From a virus, in the IMG/VR virus record IMGVR_UViG_3300020057_000748, positions 1-30,186 of that record: a stretch of DNA of 30,186 bases; one strand, given 5' to 3'. The position numbers and the translations under genes were made by a program. Below, piece after piece: positions 1 through 8,440 of this stretch. Every line of letters starts with the position of its first letter. Positions within the stretch are counted from its first letter, which is position 1. The notes beneath the pieces are model-generated. The model ran no database searches. It was not told the origin of the DNA and was given only the letters and a program-made list of their open reading frames with translations.

Positions 1-53
1 GCGCAGCAAGAGTGCAGCGCCAGCGTCATGAGACTTACCGTGTTATTTTTCAA

Positions 54-89
54 CCGGCTGTGCAGCGTGCGCGCACGCTGCACAGCCGG
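54..89. repeat. perfect 36-bp palindrome (18-bp arms, no spacer)
   Basis: The left arm CCGGCTGTGCAGCGTGCG (54-71) is followed directly by its exact reverse complement (72-89). No U-rich tract follows the stem on either strand, so it is not a normal intrinsic terminator. It lies outside the phage operon terminator. It could be a recombinase or regulator site, a strong RNA hairpin, or part of a dispersed repeat. The rest of positions 1-135 shows no gene I can support. Confidence 0.8.
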
Positions 90-135
90 GGGCGGAGTAT
101 ACGCCGAGTCGCCACTTTTGCAAGGGCGCCCTCCT

Positions 136-179
136 AAAAAAAGGTTGGCCCGCCCGGAGCTCACAACTCCGGACGGACC
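136..179 (-). terminator. rho-independent terminator of the late operon
   Basis: Read on the minus strand, a 13-bp GC-rich stem (arms 167-179 and 147-159, two G-U pairs, 7-nt loop at 160-166) is followed by AACC and then seven T (positions 142-136). It lies about 40 bases past the stop of the last minus-strand gene at 222. It is the clearest transcription end in the window. Confidence 0.8.
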
Positions 180-221
180 CCAAGTCGAACCTGTAACCCT
201 CGGTTCCGAGTGGCGGTGTAT

Positions 222-641
222 CTATTGTGGTCGATCGCCCGACAGGAGCGGCCTCGGCACATAGTCCCGGCACTTCGCACAGCAGGCCAGGCCGTCGAGT
301 GGTTTACCGAGGGTGCAACGCTCGTGCGTTTGACAAGCGAAGACTTTGATGCGCGTCTTACCGATGCACGTCTGGCATTCGATGACTTCTAACGGTTGTC
401 CGCCGAGGTAGAGACAGTCAGCTTTCGGCGCACGCTGCTGCTGTGGCTCCACCTCTGGTGTCTGTCGCACGCGCGGCGTGCCTTCCGCCGTGACGAGCGG
501 CCGGCAGGGGCGCGACGAACCAATCCAGTCTGGTTGGGCGAACAGCAACGTCCGCGGTCGGCCGCACGCTGAGCACGTCCACCATCCCGGCTCTGCGGTT
601 GGTGCGCCTTCGATCCACGGCGCCCAGAGGCATGTGGTCAT
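222..641 (-). CDS. cysteine-rich phage protein, putative metal-binding
   Basis: A 139-residue protein whose ATG lies one base after the upstream stop, so it is the last gene of the late operon. It has CxxC pairs at about residues 23-26 and 89-92 and further cysteines near 76, 103, 109, 120, 121 and 124, arranged like zinc-binding knuckles. The C-terminal half (residues 75-128) resembles a Cys-rich module I associate with planctomycete prophage tail-end proteins and with the N-termini of some phage glycosyltransferases. That resemblance is from memory and untested. No catalytic domain follows, because the protein ends soon after the module. The function is unknown; metal binding is inferred from the cysteine pattern. 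A terminator follows about 40 bases downstream. Confidence 0.75.
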   Translation of the reverse strand: MTTCLWAPWIEGAPTAEPGWWTCSACGRPRTLLFAQPDWIGSSRPCRPLVTAEGTPRVRQTPEVEPQQQRAPKADCLYLGGQPLEVIECQTCIGKTRIKVFACQTHERCTLGKPLDGLACCAKCRDYVPRPLLSGDRPQ

Positions 642-642
642 C

Positions 643-2667
643 TTAAACCTTCACCACGCTGAGGCCGCTGGCGCCGGTTGCGGACAAGCAACAACCGTTT
701 AAGTTTCCGCTCACCCAATCAAGATCAAACTCCGTGCAGGCGCCGCCCTGGTCGAACGCGGTCGTCGCCTCGAAGTAAGCTACGCCGCAACTGCCGCCTT
801 GCGGTATGTAGATGTATCCGAACGCCCGACAAGCGGCGGCGCTAATGGGCATGATTCGAATCTTGACCCACATACTGCCGGCCGCCGCGTCGTTGGTCAG
901 TGCGTCGCAGGGGTTGTCGATTCCGGTGTTAGCCGTGATTTCCCAGTAGGCGTCCGATTTCCAAGTCACGTTGCCCGTGAAGGTGCTGTTCAGGGCCGTT
1001 AGGAACGCCGAGTCGATTTCCGTGCAGTCGGTCAGGCAGTCGCCGCCGCCGTAGTAGGTGATCCCGTTAATGGTGATTTCAAATTCGCCGCCATAGCGCA
1101 GCGTCTCGTAGTCACAGCAGCCGGTCGGGTCGTCGGGACCGGGTTCCTCGGGTGGATCTGGGTCGGTTGGCGGATCGCTGACGAAGGTTTCACAGTCTGC
1201 GCTGTATTCGCAAGCGCCCGCGCCGTCGAGGACCCACAGCAAGCCGACGACCACCTTGGCCGGTGCTGCGACGACTTCAATACCGACGCGCCCGGCCCCG
1301 GTGAAGGTGTACGGCCCGCTGCAAAACCAGCCGACGTCGTCCAGGCTTGGATTACTGCCGCGATGGTTGGCTACCGCTACGGCGACTTTGCCAGCACGAT
1401 CAATCAACACAGCGCTGATCTGCGCCGCTCCGTTCTTGCCGGCCCCTCCGCTGCCGCTGGCACTGACGACGCGATTCAGGACGCCGGCTAGTTCCGCTTG
1501 GGTGGTTTCGCTGCCGGCGGCGCGTTGAATTACCCTGACGGAATCGCAATTTTCGCCGAGCGTGCCGCCCCAGTCGCCGTACTCCCACTCCACGCACCAG
1601 TAGTTGTCCTCGTCAACGTAGTCCCACAGCCAGCGCCACGTTAATCCATCCAGGTGCCAAATAAATTCGAGGTCGAGTCCGAGGTGGATTTGCGCGTAGT
1701 GCGCGTTCGGCGCGCGCAGCAAGTGTCGCAACAGCAGCCTGGCCGGTACGTCTTCGGTCGCGAGCCAGTTACCGGCGCCGCAAATAAACGTGGCGCCAGT
1801 CCACGGCAGCCGAGCACTCAAGTCAGGGTGCTCGAGATCCCAATCGCCGACGTCCTCCTCGTATTCCGCGCCGGGGTAGTCGCAGGCGGCGCGACTAAAG
1901 CAATCGTAGTGACCCACACTGCCCCGATCCCACGCGACGCCGTCGTCGAAGTTGGCGAAGTCTTGGTGAAATTGGAACAGGTGGCAGACGCACGGCGCAT
2001 AGATGTGCCGGAAGAGGATTAATTCGCAGGCTGCGGTGTTCGCGTCCGTGCCCGTGACTAGTCCGCCCTGCAATTCCGTCAGCCCGTTGACGCCGCCTGG
2101 ATCGAAGTAGTCGACGGAAACAGGAAACGCGGCGTCGTTCGCGTCGACAACCACGCCGCGCCAAATCCGCCCACCGGCCACCACTTTATGCGACAACCGA
2201 ATAAAATATTCTTCGGCCGGGTCAAAATCGTAGGCGTTCGTGCCGCAACTCGGAGCGGTCGCGAGGTCGTGCGTCCAGGTTAGGAGCCCATTGTCGTAAC
2301 GGCTCAAAGTCAACCTGCCCAGCGTGCCGCTGCCGAATGTCATGATCGCTGCGACGTAGCTATCGCCGTCGGCATCGAGGAAGAGGCAAACGCCTACACG
2401 GTCGCCGGCCGAAGCTTCGTAATACTTAGCCACAAATTCGCAGTCCAGATCGGCGCTCGGTGTTTCAAAGCGAATTCGCTGGTCGCTAGCAGCGTGGTCT
2501 GGCTCGAGGCCGAGGGTCCCGATCTCCCAGTCGCCGACCAACTCCGTCCAGCCGTCGACGTCCGTACTGCTTGGGCTTGAGCTATAACTTTCAAAGGCGA
2601 TCAGGCAGTCGCCGCCGCAGCTACAGCTGCCGGTTCCACAACCCGGGTTATGGCGTTTGAATACCAT
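643..2667 (-). CDS. large cysteine-rich virion protein with LamG-like domains (tail tip or fibre)
   Basis: A 674-residue protein. The N terminus carries a dense Cys-Gly cluster (GCGTGSCSCGGDC, about residues 9-21). One or two stretches then look like beta-sandwich LamG/concanavalin-type domains (WTELVGDWEIG and FDDGVAW-like motifs with many aromatic and acidic residues). A Pro/Asp/Glu-rich linker (about residues 495-515) leads to a C-terminal Cys-rich domain containing the pairs CC, CLTDC and CC. It lies downstream of the tape measure among tip-side genes, 3 bases after the previous stop. A role in host recognition or tail-tip architecture is inferred. The cysteines suggest disulfides or metal binding. 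No enzyme motif is visible and there is no signal peptide. Confidence 0.75.
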   Translation of the reverse strand: MVFKRHNPGCGTGSCSCGGDCLIAFESYSSSPSSTDVDGWTELVGDWEIGTLGLEPDHAASDQRIRFETPSADLDCEFVAKYYEASAGDRVGVCLFLDADGDSYVAAIMTFGSGTLGRLTLSRYDNGLLTWTHDLATAPSCGTNAYDFDPAEEYFIRLSHKVVAGGRIWRGVVVDANDAAFPVSVDYFDPGGVNGLTELQGGLVTGTDANTAACELILFRHIYAPCVCHLFQFHQDFANFDDGVAWDRGSVGHYDCFSRAACDYPGAEYEEDVGDWDLEHPDLSARLPWTGATFICGAGNWLATEDVPARLLLRHLLRAPNAHYAQIHLGLDLEFIWHLDGLTWRWLWDYVDEDNYWCVEWEYGDWGGTLGENCDSVRVIQRAAGSETTQAELAGVLNRVVSASGSGGAGKNGAAQISAVLIDRAGKVAVAVANHRGSNPSLDDVGWFCSGPYTFTGAGRVGIEVVAAPAKVVVGLLWVLDGAGACEYSADCETFVSDPPTDPDPPEEPGPDDPTGCCDYETLRYGGEFEITINGITYYGGGDCLTDCTEIDSAFLTALNSTFTGNVTWKSDAYWEITANTGIDNPCDALTNDAAAGSMWVKIRIMPISAAACRAFGYIYIPQGGSCGVAYFEATTAFDQGGACTEFDLDWVSGNLNGCCLSATGASGLSVVKV

Positions 2668-2670
2668 GGG

Positions 2671-3468
2671 TTAGGCCTCGCAACCTTCCACGATCACAAA
2701 CGGCGTGCCGACGTCGTCGAAGCCGACGTTGATCAGCTTGTTCCCGGCCACTGCGAAGCTGGTAATGTTGTAGATCGTGGCGTTCCAGCCGGCGTCGATC
2801 GCCGTGCCGCCCGAGCGAATCGCCACGTCGCACGACGCACTGCCGAACGTGTAGGGAAAATTACTGCCGCTGGCCGCCGAGATCCCGCCGCCCGGCGTGC
2901 GCGCGAGCAGGCCCGCCGGCGAGGGCGCACCGAGCAACACCTTCGCCCAGACTTCTCCGGTGCCGGCGGCCTTCCAAAGGATCCGCGCCACGCCGCACGG
3001 GGCGCTGTCGAGATAGCCGTAGGTGTTGTGTTTGAGCTTCGCATATTGGTGGCCCGTTTCCGCGTCGGCAGTGGCGACGTTTATTTTGCAACTCGTCACG
3101 CCGGCCAGGAGCGCTTTGCCGATGCCTGCGGCACGGATCGGTTCCTGCAGCACGGCGTACCGGCTGTAGTGCAGCGGGAAGGCTGGCGCGACGAAGTCGA
3201 ACGCCGCCAGACGATGGAACTCCGCCTCGTTCTCGTTCGCCGTCGGCAGGAAGATCGCATCGCCCAGCCCCACCACGTCGAAGCGCTGGCGCAAACTTTC
3301 GGTCGTGTTGCGCACGTAGATCGTCCGCGCGTGAGCGCTCGGCGAGGCGTCGGCGGCGAAGTTATGCTTGCGGCCGCCGAGCAGTAGCTCGGTCAGCGCG
3401 TTCTCGCGCGTGGCGCTGAACCTGAGCGGTTCTCCGGCGCGGACCGGGCCGAACGGGTCGCGAGGCAT
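2671..3468 (-). CDS. putative tail tip / baseplate-side structural protein
   Basis: A 265-residue protein starting on the base where the upstream gene ends. It has no membrane segment, signal peptide or catalytic motif that I can see. The C-terminal third is beta-rich with small residues (positions about 190-265, Gly/Ser/Ala with scattered aromatics), as in virion decoration or tip proteins. It lies between a tail protein and the Cys-rich tip protein, all downstream of the tape measure, which in siphophages is where distal tail, hub and tip proteins are encoded. The exact role cannot be assigned from sequence alone. Confidence 0.7.
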   Translation of the reverse strand: MPRDPFGPVRAGEPLRFSATRENALTELLLGGRKHNFAADASPSAHARTIYVRNTTESLRQRFDVVGLGDAIFLPTANENEAEFHRLAAFDFVAPAFPLHYSRYAVLQEPIRAAGIGKALLAGVTSCKINVATADAETGHQYAKLKHNTYGYLDSAPCGVARILWKAAGTGEVWAKVLLGAPSPAGLLARTPGGGISAASGSNFPYTFGSASCDVAIRSGGTAIDAGWNATIYNITSFAVAGNKLINVGFDDVGTPFVIVEGCEA

Positions 3469-4280
3469 TAGCTCAACCCCAGCACGCTAAAGTCCGCCGT
3501 GAAAAACACCGGACCGACTTCGACGCCGATCGGCGTTGGAACCAGTTTGTCGCCGGCGGCGTTAAGCTGCTGTTCGGACGTGATCGACAGGTAATGCCAA
3601 CCCGGTTTGTTGATCCCGCTGATTGAGCCCACGCTGAGCGTCGCGTCCGGCGAAACGCTGAAGCGAAACGTGATCTCCACCTTCGCCTGGCCGCGTCCGG
3701 AGCCGGTCGCCTGGTCTAAGAGCACGGTGCCGGTGGCGTGTCCCCGGAAATGCGCATTGTTGACGCGCTTCACGCAATTGCCGACGGCGTTCTGATAGGC
3801 CGTGGTGAAGTCGGGCAGCGAAATGAAGCGCGTCAACGAAAAACTAAAACTCGGCACCGGGACTTCGACCCCTTCGACCGAGCCGTCTTCCCTTACGTTG
3901 ATGAAGCCGTTGTTGTCGGGCGCCGCGCGGCCCGACGGCGCGAACCGCGCGGGGGGCGCGAGAAACGATAACATCTTGGCCGTGGAGCCGCCGAACTCAA
4001 AGGCGAAACTCGGCACGTCTTCGTCGCCGCCGGAGATCGCGCTCGGCAGCACGCCGTATTGCACGATCGCCTTGTAGACCGCCTGATTGCTCTGAAAGCC
4101 GACATGCTCCAGGCTGATCGAGCGCGGGACCAGCTGCTTGTAGACCACGAGGTACGGCAGCATGTCGGCGCGGGCCGTGAGCTCGTCGACCGCGCCGAAG
4201 ATGAACCAGGTCCGCTTGGCCGAGGGATTCTCGCCGTCGTTACTCTCGGGGGAGAACTGGGCTTCGACGATAGTGGACAT
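3468..4280 (-). CDS. putative distal tail / hub-like protein
   Basis: A 270-residue protein whose ATG overlaps the tape-measure stop by one base (TAATG), indicating coupled translation. It is the first gene after the tape measure, the usual place for a distal tail or hub component. The sequence is mixed alpha/beta with an N-terminal segment rich in hydrophobics around residues 40-60 and a C-terminal beta-rich segment ending in a hydrophobic stretch. No known motif could be named with confidence. Assignment rests on position, not on recognised family residues. Confidence 0.7.
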   Translation of the reverse strand: MSTIVEAQFSPESNDGENPSAKRTWFIFGAVDELTARADMLPYLVVYKQLVPRSISLEHVGFQSNQAVYKAIVQYGVLPSAISGGDEDVPSFAFEFGGSTAKMLSFLAPPARFAPSGRAAPDNNGFINVREDGSVEGVEVPVPSFSFSLTRFISLPDFTTAYQNAVGNCVKRVNNAHFRGHATGTVLLDQATGSGRGQAKVEITFRFSVSPDATLSVGSISGINKPGWHYLSITSEQQLNAAGDKLVPTPIGVEVGPVFFTADFSVLGLS

Positions 4281-6148
4281 TAGAAGCCGAACGCCCCTTG
4301 CTGAAACTTGTTGACCAACTGTGCGGTGTTCTTGGCCGTCTCCTCGGCCGCCTTGGTGAGCGAGTCCTTGCCCCCCCCCAGGCCGCGGACCGCAAACGGA
4401 TTGAACGTGCCGGCGGAGCTAAACTTGCGCGCCGCGTCCTGGAGATCCGTGCCGGCCAGGCGATCCGAGGTTTGCTGCTCGGCCGCGGCGCGCTTGGTCG
4501 CGGCTTCCTCGCGCGACTTCGCCAGCTCGGCGATCGCCTCGGCGAGCTCGTCGTCCGACTGTTGGCGATTGCGATCGCGGCCTTTGAAAATTTCGTCGAT
4601 CGCCTGCGTGCGCACCGACTCGTTATTGGCCTCGTCGCGGTTCCGCTGCGCGATCTGCTCGCCCAGTTTCGTGGCGATGTTGTGGGTGACCACGTCCGTG
4701 ACGGCGTCGACGCCGGAGTTCGCGGCGTTGACCTGACGCCCACCTTCTTCCGCGCTGACTTGCCCGGTCAAAATCTGGAAGCCCACTCGCGCCTGGTTAA
4801 GGGCCTTGGCAAACTCTCCCAGCCCCTTGTAGAGGTAGATGAGCGCCGCGTCCATCGAGACATAGAGCGCGGCAAACGCGTTTATCCAGACACTGTTGAT
4901 CGCCGCTCCTAATGCCACGAATGCCACCGCGGCATCGCGTTGAAAATCGCGGACGTAGTCCAGCACGCCCTCGAGCGCCTCGGTGGCCGCGACCTGGACT
5001 GTCAGCCAGGCGATCTTCGCTGCCAATGCCAGGTCGCCGGCCAGGAGCGCATCGACAATTCCGGCAAAACCTTGTTGCACCCGCGCGGCGAACTCGCCGA
5101 CGGCCTGCGTCACGGCTTGGAATGCCTGCTGACCGATTTCGGTGTAGGTCACGAAGGCCACGCCGAGACCGACGACCGCGGCGACGGCCAGGCCGACGGG
5201 AGACAGGATGGCGCCGAGCACGACGCCGATCGCCGCTAAGCCGGCGCTCGTGAGCGACACGGCGCCACCGAGGCCCAGAAGGGCCACGCCCAGGGCGCTG
5301 ATCACGCCGCCAGCGACGGCGAGGCCCACCCCGAGCGCCAACACCGATTGGATCGCCTGGTGATTCCGGCCCACCCATTCCTGCACGGTCGCAGAGATCC
5401 GGCCAAACGACTGGGCCAACGGAGTCAGCACGGGCTCGAGCGCTGCGCCCACGGCGGTGATCGTGGCGCGGATGGCGCCATGCACGAGGTCAAAGGCATC
5501 GCCCACTGCTTCGGCGGAACGGATCGTTTCGCTGTCTAACACCTGACCAAGGCTGCGCGCCTGAGCGCGCAACGCGGCGAGTCCGGCGCTGCCGCCGGCG
5601 AGCAGTGGAATCAACTCCGTGCCGGCCCGGCCCAGTAAACGCACGGCCGCACTGGTGCGCCTGGCCGGATCGTCGATCGCGGCGATCGCGTCCGCCACGC
5701 GGGACAATTGTTGTTCGGGTTTCAGTCGCTTTAATTCGTCGACTGACAGTCCGATCGAAGTAAAGAGCGCGATCGCGTTTTTGCCGCCCGCCGCGCCGGC
5801 CGCCAGGTTGCGTTGCAAAAATTTCAGCCCGTTCGTCACACCCTCCAGCGAGCTCCCAGCCTGCGACGCAGCAAACGCCAACTCCTGAATGGCTTCAATC
5901 CACACGCCCGTCTTCTGGCTGGCTGCCAAAATCGTGCCGCCATACTCCCCCGCCACGCGGGCCGCGGCGAAGAGCGGTGACACGATGCCGATGCCGAGGG
6001 CGGTTAACCCCGCGCCGATCCGCGTGACGCCTTGCCCGAAGGAGGTCAGCCGCGTCTCGACCCGTGAGAGCACGCGTTGCACGTGGCTGTCTTCACCGAA
6101 AATTTCGATGAAGGCGCGGCCGGCTCGAATCGCCCCAGTGTTGGCCAT
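4280..6148 (-). CDS. tail tape measure protein
   Basis: A 622-residue protein that sets tail length and is ejected with the DNA in siphophages. The N terminus (residues 1-110) has the alternating helical and Gly/Ala-rich pattern of tape-measure proteins. A long hydrophobic segment spans about residues 268-333 and could form transmembrane helices during DNA entry. A charged, coiled-coil-like region rich in Glu, Lys, Arg and Ala covers about 490-570. It follows the gpG/gpGT-like chaperone pair by 10 bases and precedes tail-tip genes, the standard order. At 622 residues it is fairly short, implying a short flexible tail if the whole protein acts as a ruler; that is inference. Confidence 0.9.
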   Translation of the reverse strand: MANTGAIRAGRAFIEIFGEDSHVQRVLSRVETRLTSFGQGVTRIGAGLTALGIGIVSPLFAAARVAGEYGGTILAASQKTGVWIEAIQELAFAASQAGSSLEGVTNGLKFLQRNLAAGAAGGKNAIALFTSIGLSVDELKRLKPEQQLSRVADAIAAIDDPARRTSAAVRLLGRAGTELIPLLAGGSAGLAALRAQARSLGQVLDSETIRSAEAVGDAFDLVHGAIRATITAVGAALEPVLTPLAQSFGRISATVQEWVGRNHQAIQSVLALGVGLAVAGGVISALGVALLGLGGAVSLTSAGLAAIGVVLGAILSPVGLAVAAVVGLGVAFVTYTEIGQQAFQAVTQAVGEFAARVQQGFAGIVDALLAGDLALAAKIAWLTVQVAATEALEGVLDYVRDFQRDAAVAFVALGAAINSVWINAFAALYVSMDAALIYLYKGLGEFAKALNQARVGFQILTGQVSAEEGGRQVNAANSGVDAVTDVVTHNIATKLGEQIAQRNRDEANNESVRTQAIDEIFKGRDRNRQQSDDELAEAIAELAKSREEAATKRAAAEQQTSDRLAGTDLQDAARKFSSAGTFNPFAVRGLGGGKDSLTKAAEETAKNTAQLVNKFQQGAFGF

Positions 6149-6158
6149 AGGTGCGCTG

Positions 6159-6449
6159 TTATTGCTCCGGTCGTTGGTCGACGAAGATTCGTTTCAGGAT
6201 CGACAAGTCGTCGGCCAGCATGTCGATCGGCGGCATTGCCGGTGTTCGCAACCGCTCAAAGTAAGGATGCACGTCTGCAAGTTTCACGGGCTGTTGATCC
6301 TTGGCGCGAAACTGATTGGCGACCGTTTGAATCAGCGGCGCGAAACGATTCCAGTCGGCGATCTCGCGCGCCTCGAGCATCCGCAGCAGCTCCCGCAAAG
6401 TGAACGGCGACGGATCGACGCCGCAGACGCCGGCGGCCTGCCAGATCAG
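6159..6449 (-). CDS. tail assembly chaperone T-like part (start uncertain; -1 frameshift or CTG start)
   Basis: An open frame whose last 96 residues read as a real protein: a Trp-Gln-Ala-Ala-Gly region, then a LTLREL-like motif (FTLRELLRMLEA) and a C-terminal Asp-Leu-rich tail. This resembles the small protein usually found just before the tape measure in planctomycete and proteobacterial prophages. There is no ATG, GTG or TTG near the expected start. The frame is -1 relative to the upstream chaperone gene and overlaps its end, as in the lambda G/GT pair. Either a -1 frameshift makes a fusion, or translation restarts at CTG 6449, which overlaps the upstream TGA. I use CTG only as a placeholder. 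I see no canonical X-XXY-YYZ heptamer in the last 60 bases of the upstream frame. Confidence 0.6.
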   Translation of the reverse strand: MIWQAAGVCGVDPSPFTLRELLRMLEAREIADWNRFAPLIQTVANQFRAKDQQPVKLADVHPYFERLRTPAMPPIDMLADDLSILKRIFVDQRPEQ

Positions 6450-6901
6450 CTCTTCGACGAGTTCGCTTTGAGCGTCGCGTGAAAGCGGCTTTCGATCTCC
6501 GCCTCCACCTGCTCCGGGTCGATCGCCGCCTCCGCTAGCTGGTACACCTTCTGAATCCCGCGAGTGACGACGTCCCGCTGCTTGATCAGTGCGGGTCGCT
6601 GATCGCGGCGGGAAAAATGGATCAGGGCTTCCAGCAACGCCGCGGCCGCGTCGTCCAGCACGTCGCCGGCGAACCGGCTGGCGAATTGCTCCTCGGTGAG
6701 TTCCCGCTCGTCGATCTGCGCTTTGCACAGGACGTACAAGATCGTCACGAGCTTGCATTCGTCAGTCGACAGTGCGTAGAAGTCCTCACCGCTCCGCGTG
6801 CCGCCGAGATCTACGCCGGCTTCTTCTCTCACCCGCCGGAGCGCGGCGACGTCGATCCGCACGCTCCAGTCTTGCTTGTCCGCGTCTGAAAACTTAGCCA
6901 T
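6446..6901 (-). CDS. tail assembly chaperone G-like protein
   Basis: A 151-residue, mostly helical acidic protein. The ATG at 6901 starts a sequence MAKFSDADKQDW. An upstream in-frame extension to 6949 looks like leader sequence and is not chosen. It lies between the tail structural protein and the T-like frame, directly upstream of the tape measure, where siphophages encode the G protein that binds and chaperones the tape measure during tail assembly. It ends in a Lys/Ser-rich tail at a TGA overlapped by the next frame in -1. Family assignment rests on size, position and the overlapping second frame. Confidence 0.75.
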   Translation of the reverse strand: MAKFSDADKQDWSVRIDVAALRRVREEAGVDLGGTRSGEDFYALSTDECKLVTILYVLCKAQIDERELTEEQFASRFAGDVLDDAAAALLEALIHFSRRDQRPALIKQRDVVTRGIQKVYQLAEAAIDPEQVEAEIESRFHATLKANSSKS

Positions 6902-6929
6902 CTGATTGCTCCCAAAACAACTGGCGGCG

Positions 6930-7409
6930 TTAGACCGCGTTCGCTTCAATCCACACGGTCACCACGTAGCCCTGACCTTGGCTGCCCGTGGAGCCGCTGG
7001 CGTCGGTGACGAGTTGCAACGAGTCGAGCGCCGCCGCCGACGTGGGCGTACTGGCCAGCACGGCGCTCACCACCTGGCGATCGGTTTCCGCGTCGTCGAT
7101 CTCGACCACGGAACTCAGGATGCTGGCGAATGCGCCGCCGGCGTTACCTTTGCGAATATCCACCGTGTACTTTTTGTCCCCGCCGTTGGGCGCGAGCTGC
7201 GGCGTCACGGTGATCGCCACGATGGCGCCCGGCAGTAGGAACGTGAAGAACGGGGCGGTGAGGTCGACGACGTCGGCCCCGTGCGGCACGACGAAGGTCG
7301 CCGGAAACCGCGAGACGACGCACCGCGCCGGCACCGAGTTGTTGGGCCCGTTCCATGTGGTCCCCGAGACGGAGCCGTTGACGTTCAGCGAGTCGTTGAT
7401 TTGCGACAC
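6930..7409 (-). CDS. putative virion structural protein, beta-rich
   Basis: A 159-residue protein with a GTG start preceded by AGGGAG at suitable spacing. Its sequence is dominated by beta-strand-like alternation with small and Thr/Val residues (for example a VDIRKG segment near residue 85 and a YVVTVWIE segment at the C terminus), as in phage jelly-roll or decoration proteins. It sits between the tail tube and tail chaperone genes, so a tail-associated role such as decoration is the best guess. No catalytic or membrane feature is present. Confidence 0.7.
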   Translation of the reverse strand: MSQINDSLNVNGSVSGTTWNGPNNSVPARCVVSRFPATFVVPHGADVVDLTAPFFTFLLPGAIVAITVTPQLAPNGGDKKYTVDIRKGNAGGAFASILSSVVEIDDAETDRQVVSAVLASTPTSAAALDSLQLVTDASGSTGSQGQGYVVTVWIEANAV

Positions 7410-7444
7410 GAAAGAAACTCCCTGGAGCTAGTTCGCCGGCGAGA

Positions 7445-7885
7445 CTAAGTCACGGTGTGCCAGAGCGGCGCGTTGGCCGAATAGGTCGGCTTCGCGGCGA
7501 CGTCGACGGACAACGCCTCGCGGAGGTTTTCGTTGCGCGTGAAGCGCGGAACCATGCAATCGGCCCGCAATCCTTGACTGCCAACCGTGCCGACCAGGCC
7601 GTCCAGCACCAGCAAGTCGATCACGGTGTCGTTCAAGAAGCTGGTCTTGAAGGCGGTGAAGTGGGCGTCGGCCGTATCCCAGACCATGCCGAATTCGATC
7701 GTCGCGCTCTTGAGCGCGGCGACGGTTTGCTCCCAGCCGTTGCCGCCGCGCGTGGTCACATCCGCTTCCGACTTTTCCAGGGTCAGTCGCAGATCCTTGA
7801 CGTTGTTGATCAGCGTCCAACTCGGCGAGCCGTACGAGCCCACGTTGCGATATAGCTTTGCATTCAGACCCAAGACGAACGCCAT
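7445..7885 (-). CDS. major tail tube protein
   Basis: A 146-residue protein with an ATG at 7885 preceded by GAAGGGG. The opening AFVLGLNAKLYRN, followed by a NNVKDLRL-type strand and a region ending DVTTRGGNGWEQ, matches the general layout of siphophage tail-tube proteins, which form stacked hexameric rings around the DNA channel. It is followed by a further structural protein, the tail chaperones and the tape measure, the expected order. The assignment rests on sequence style, length and position. Confidence 0.85.
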   Translation of the reverse strand: MAFVLGLNAKLYRNVGSYGSPSWTLINNVKDLRLTLEKSEADVTTRGGNGWEQTVAALKSATIEFGMVWDTADAHFTAFKTSFLNDTVIDLLVLDGLVGTVGSQGLRADCMVPRFTRNENLREALSVDVAAKPTYSANAPLWHTVT

Positions 7886-7924
7886 GACAGGTGCCCCTTC
7901 GCTGTGATGTGAAATGATTCTCGG

Positions 7925-8440
7925 TTAGTTTTGCACGCTGTTCCGCCACAGCTCCGCGAGCTTCGGCGCCTCGGCCGCCAGCGCGGGGACCATGAACGGC
8001 CGTGCTTTGTAGGTGACCGTGCGGCTGTCGGCCGTGCTGGATCGGCGGGTCGCGTAGACCACGTCGCCAGTTTTTGTTTTTTTCAGCCGGCCGCTCTTCG
8101 TGCGCGCGGCGAAGCGGATCGTCCGGACCGTGGCCGTGCCGCCGTGCTCGATCCGTGCCAGTAGATTGGGATCCGGCTTGTTGAGGCGTGCCGGTCCGAC
8201 TACCACGCTGCGGCTCGCGTGGTCGTAGGCGAAGTACAGAAAATCCTTGACGTGCCCAGCGTGCGCGCTGGGCGGCTGGCCGGCGACGGAGATTTTCTTG
8301 CGGCGCGGCATCGAGCTTTTGGCGCGGCGACGAATGAACGCGCCCCCCTTCGAGAGCGCGCGGTGCGTCGCCTTGTCGAGGGCGCGGGCGACCAACTCGC
8401 GATCGAAAAAGCCTGCCTTGAATTGCCGGACCGATAACAC
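7925..8440 (-). CDS. HK97 gp10-like / phage virion morphogenesis protein
   Basis: A 171-residue, strongly basic protein with a GTG start at 8440 preceded by GGGGCAG. The N-terminal third is helical (residues 5-40, RELVARALDKATHRALSKG) and is followed by an arginine-lysine patch near 38-50. A VVVGPAR motif occurs near residue 83 and an ARPFMVPAL motif near residue 148. This pattern of a membership helix, a VGP segment and a C-terminal RPFM-type motif is characteristic of the HK97 gp10 family, which links head and tail. It sits directly before the tail tube. Its separation from the head connectors by 11 kb is unusual. Confidence 0.8.
   Translation of the reverse strand: MLSVRQFKAGFFDRELVARALDKATHRALSKGGAFIRRRAKSSMPRRKKISVAGQPPSAHAGHVKDFLYFAYDHASRSVVVGPARLNKPDPNLLARIEHGGTATVRTIRFAARTKSGRLKKTKTGDVVYATRRSSTADSRTVTYKARPFMVPALAAEAPKLAELWRNSVQN

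Noticed and set aside
54-89. Palindrome as an intrinsic terminator
   Set aside because: No run of T follows the stem on either strand.
180-220. tRNA-like GGTTCGA motif on the minus strand
   Set aside because: The T-loop-like bases have no matching acceptor, D or anticodon stems, and the neighbouring hairpin is better explained as the terminator.
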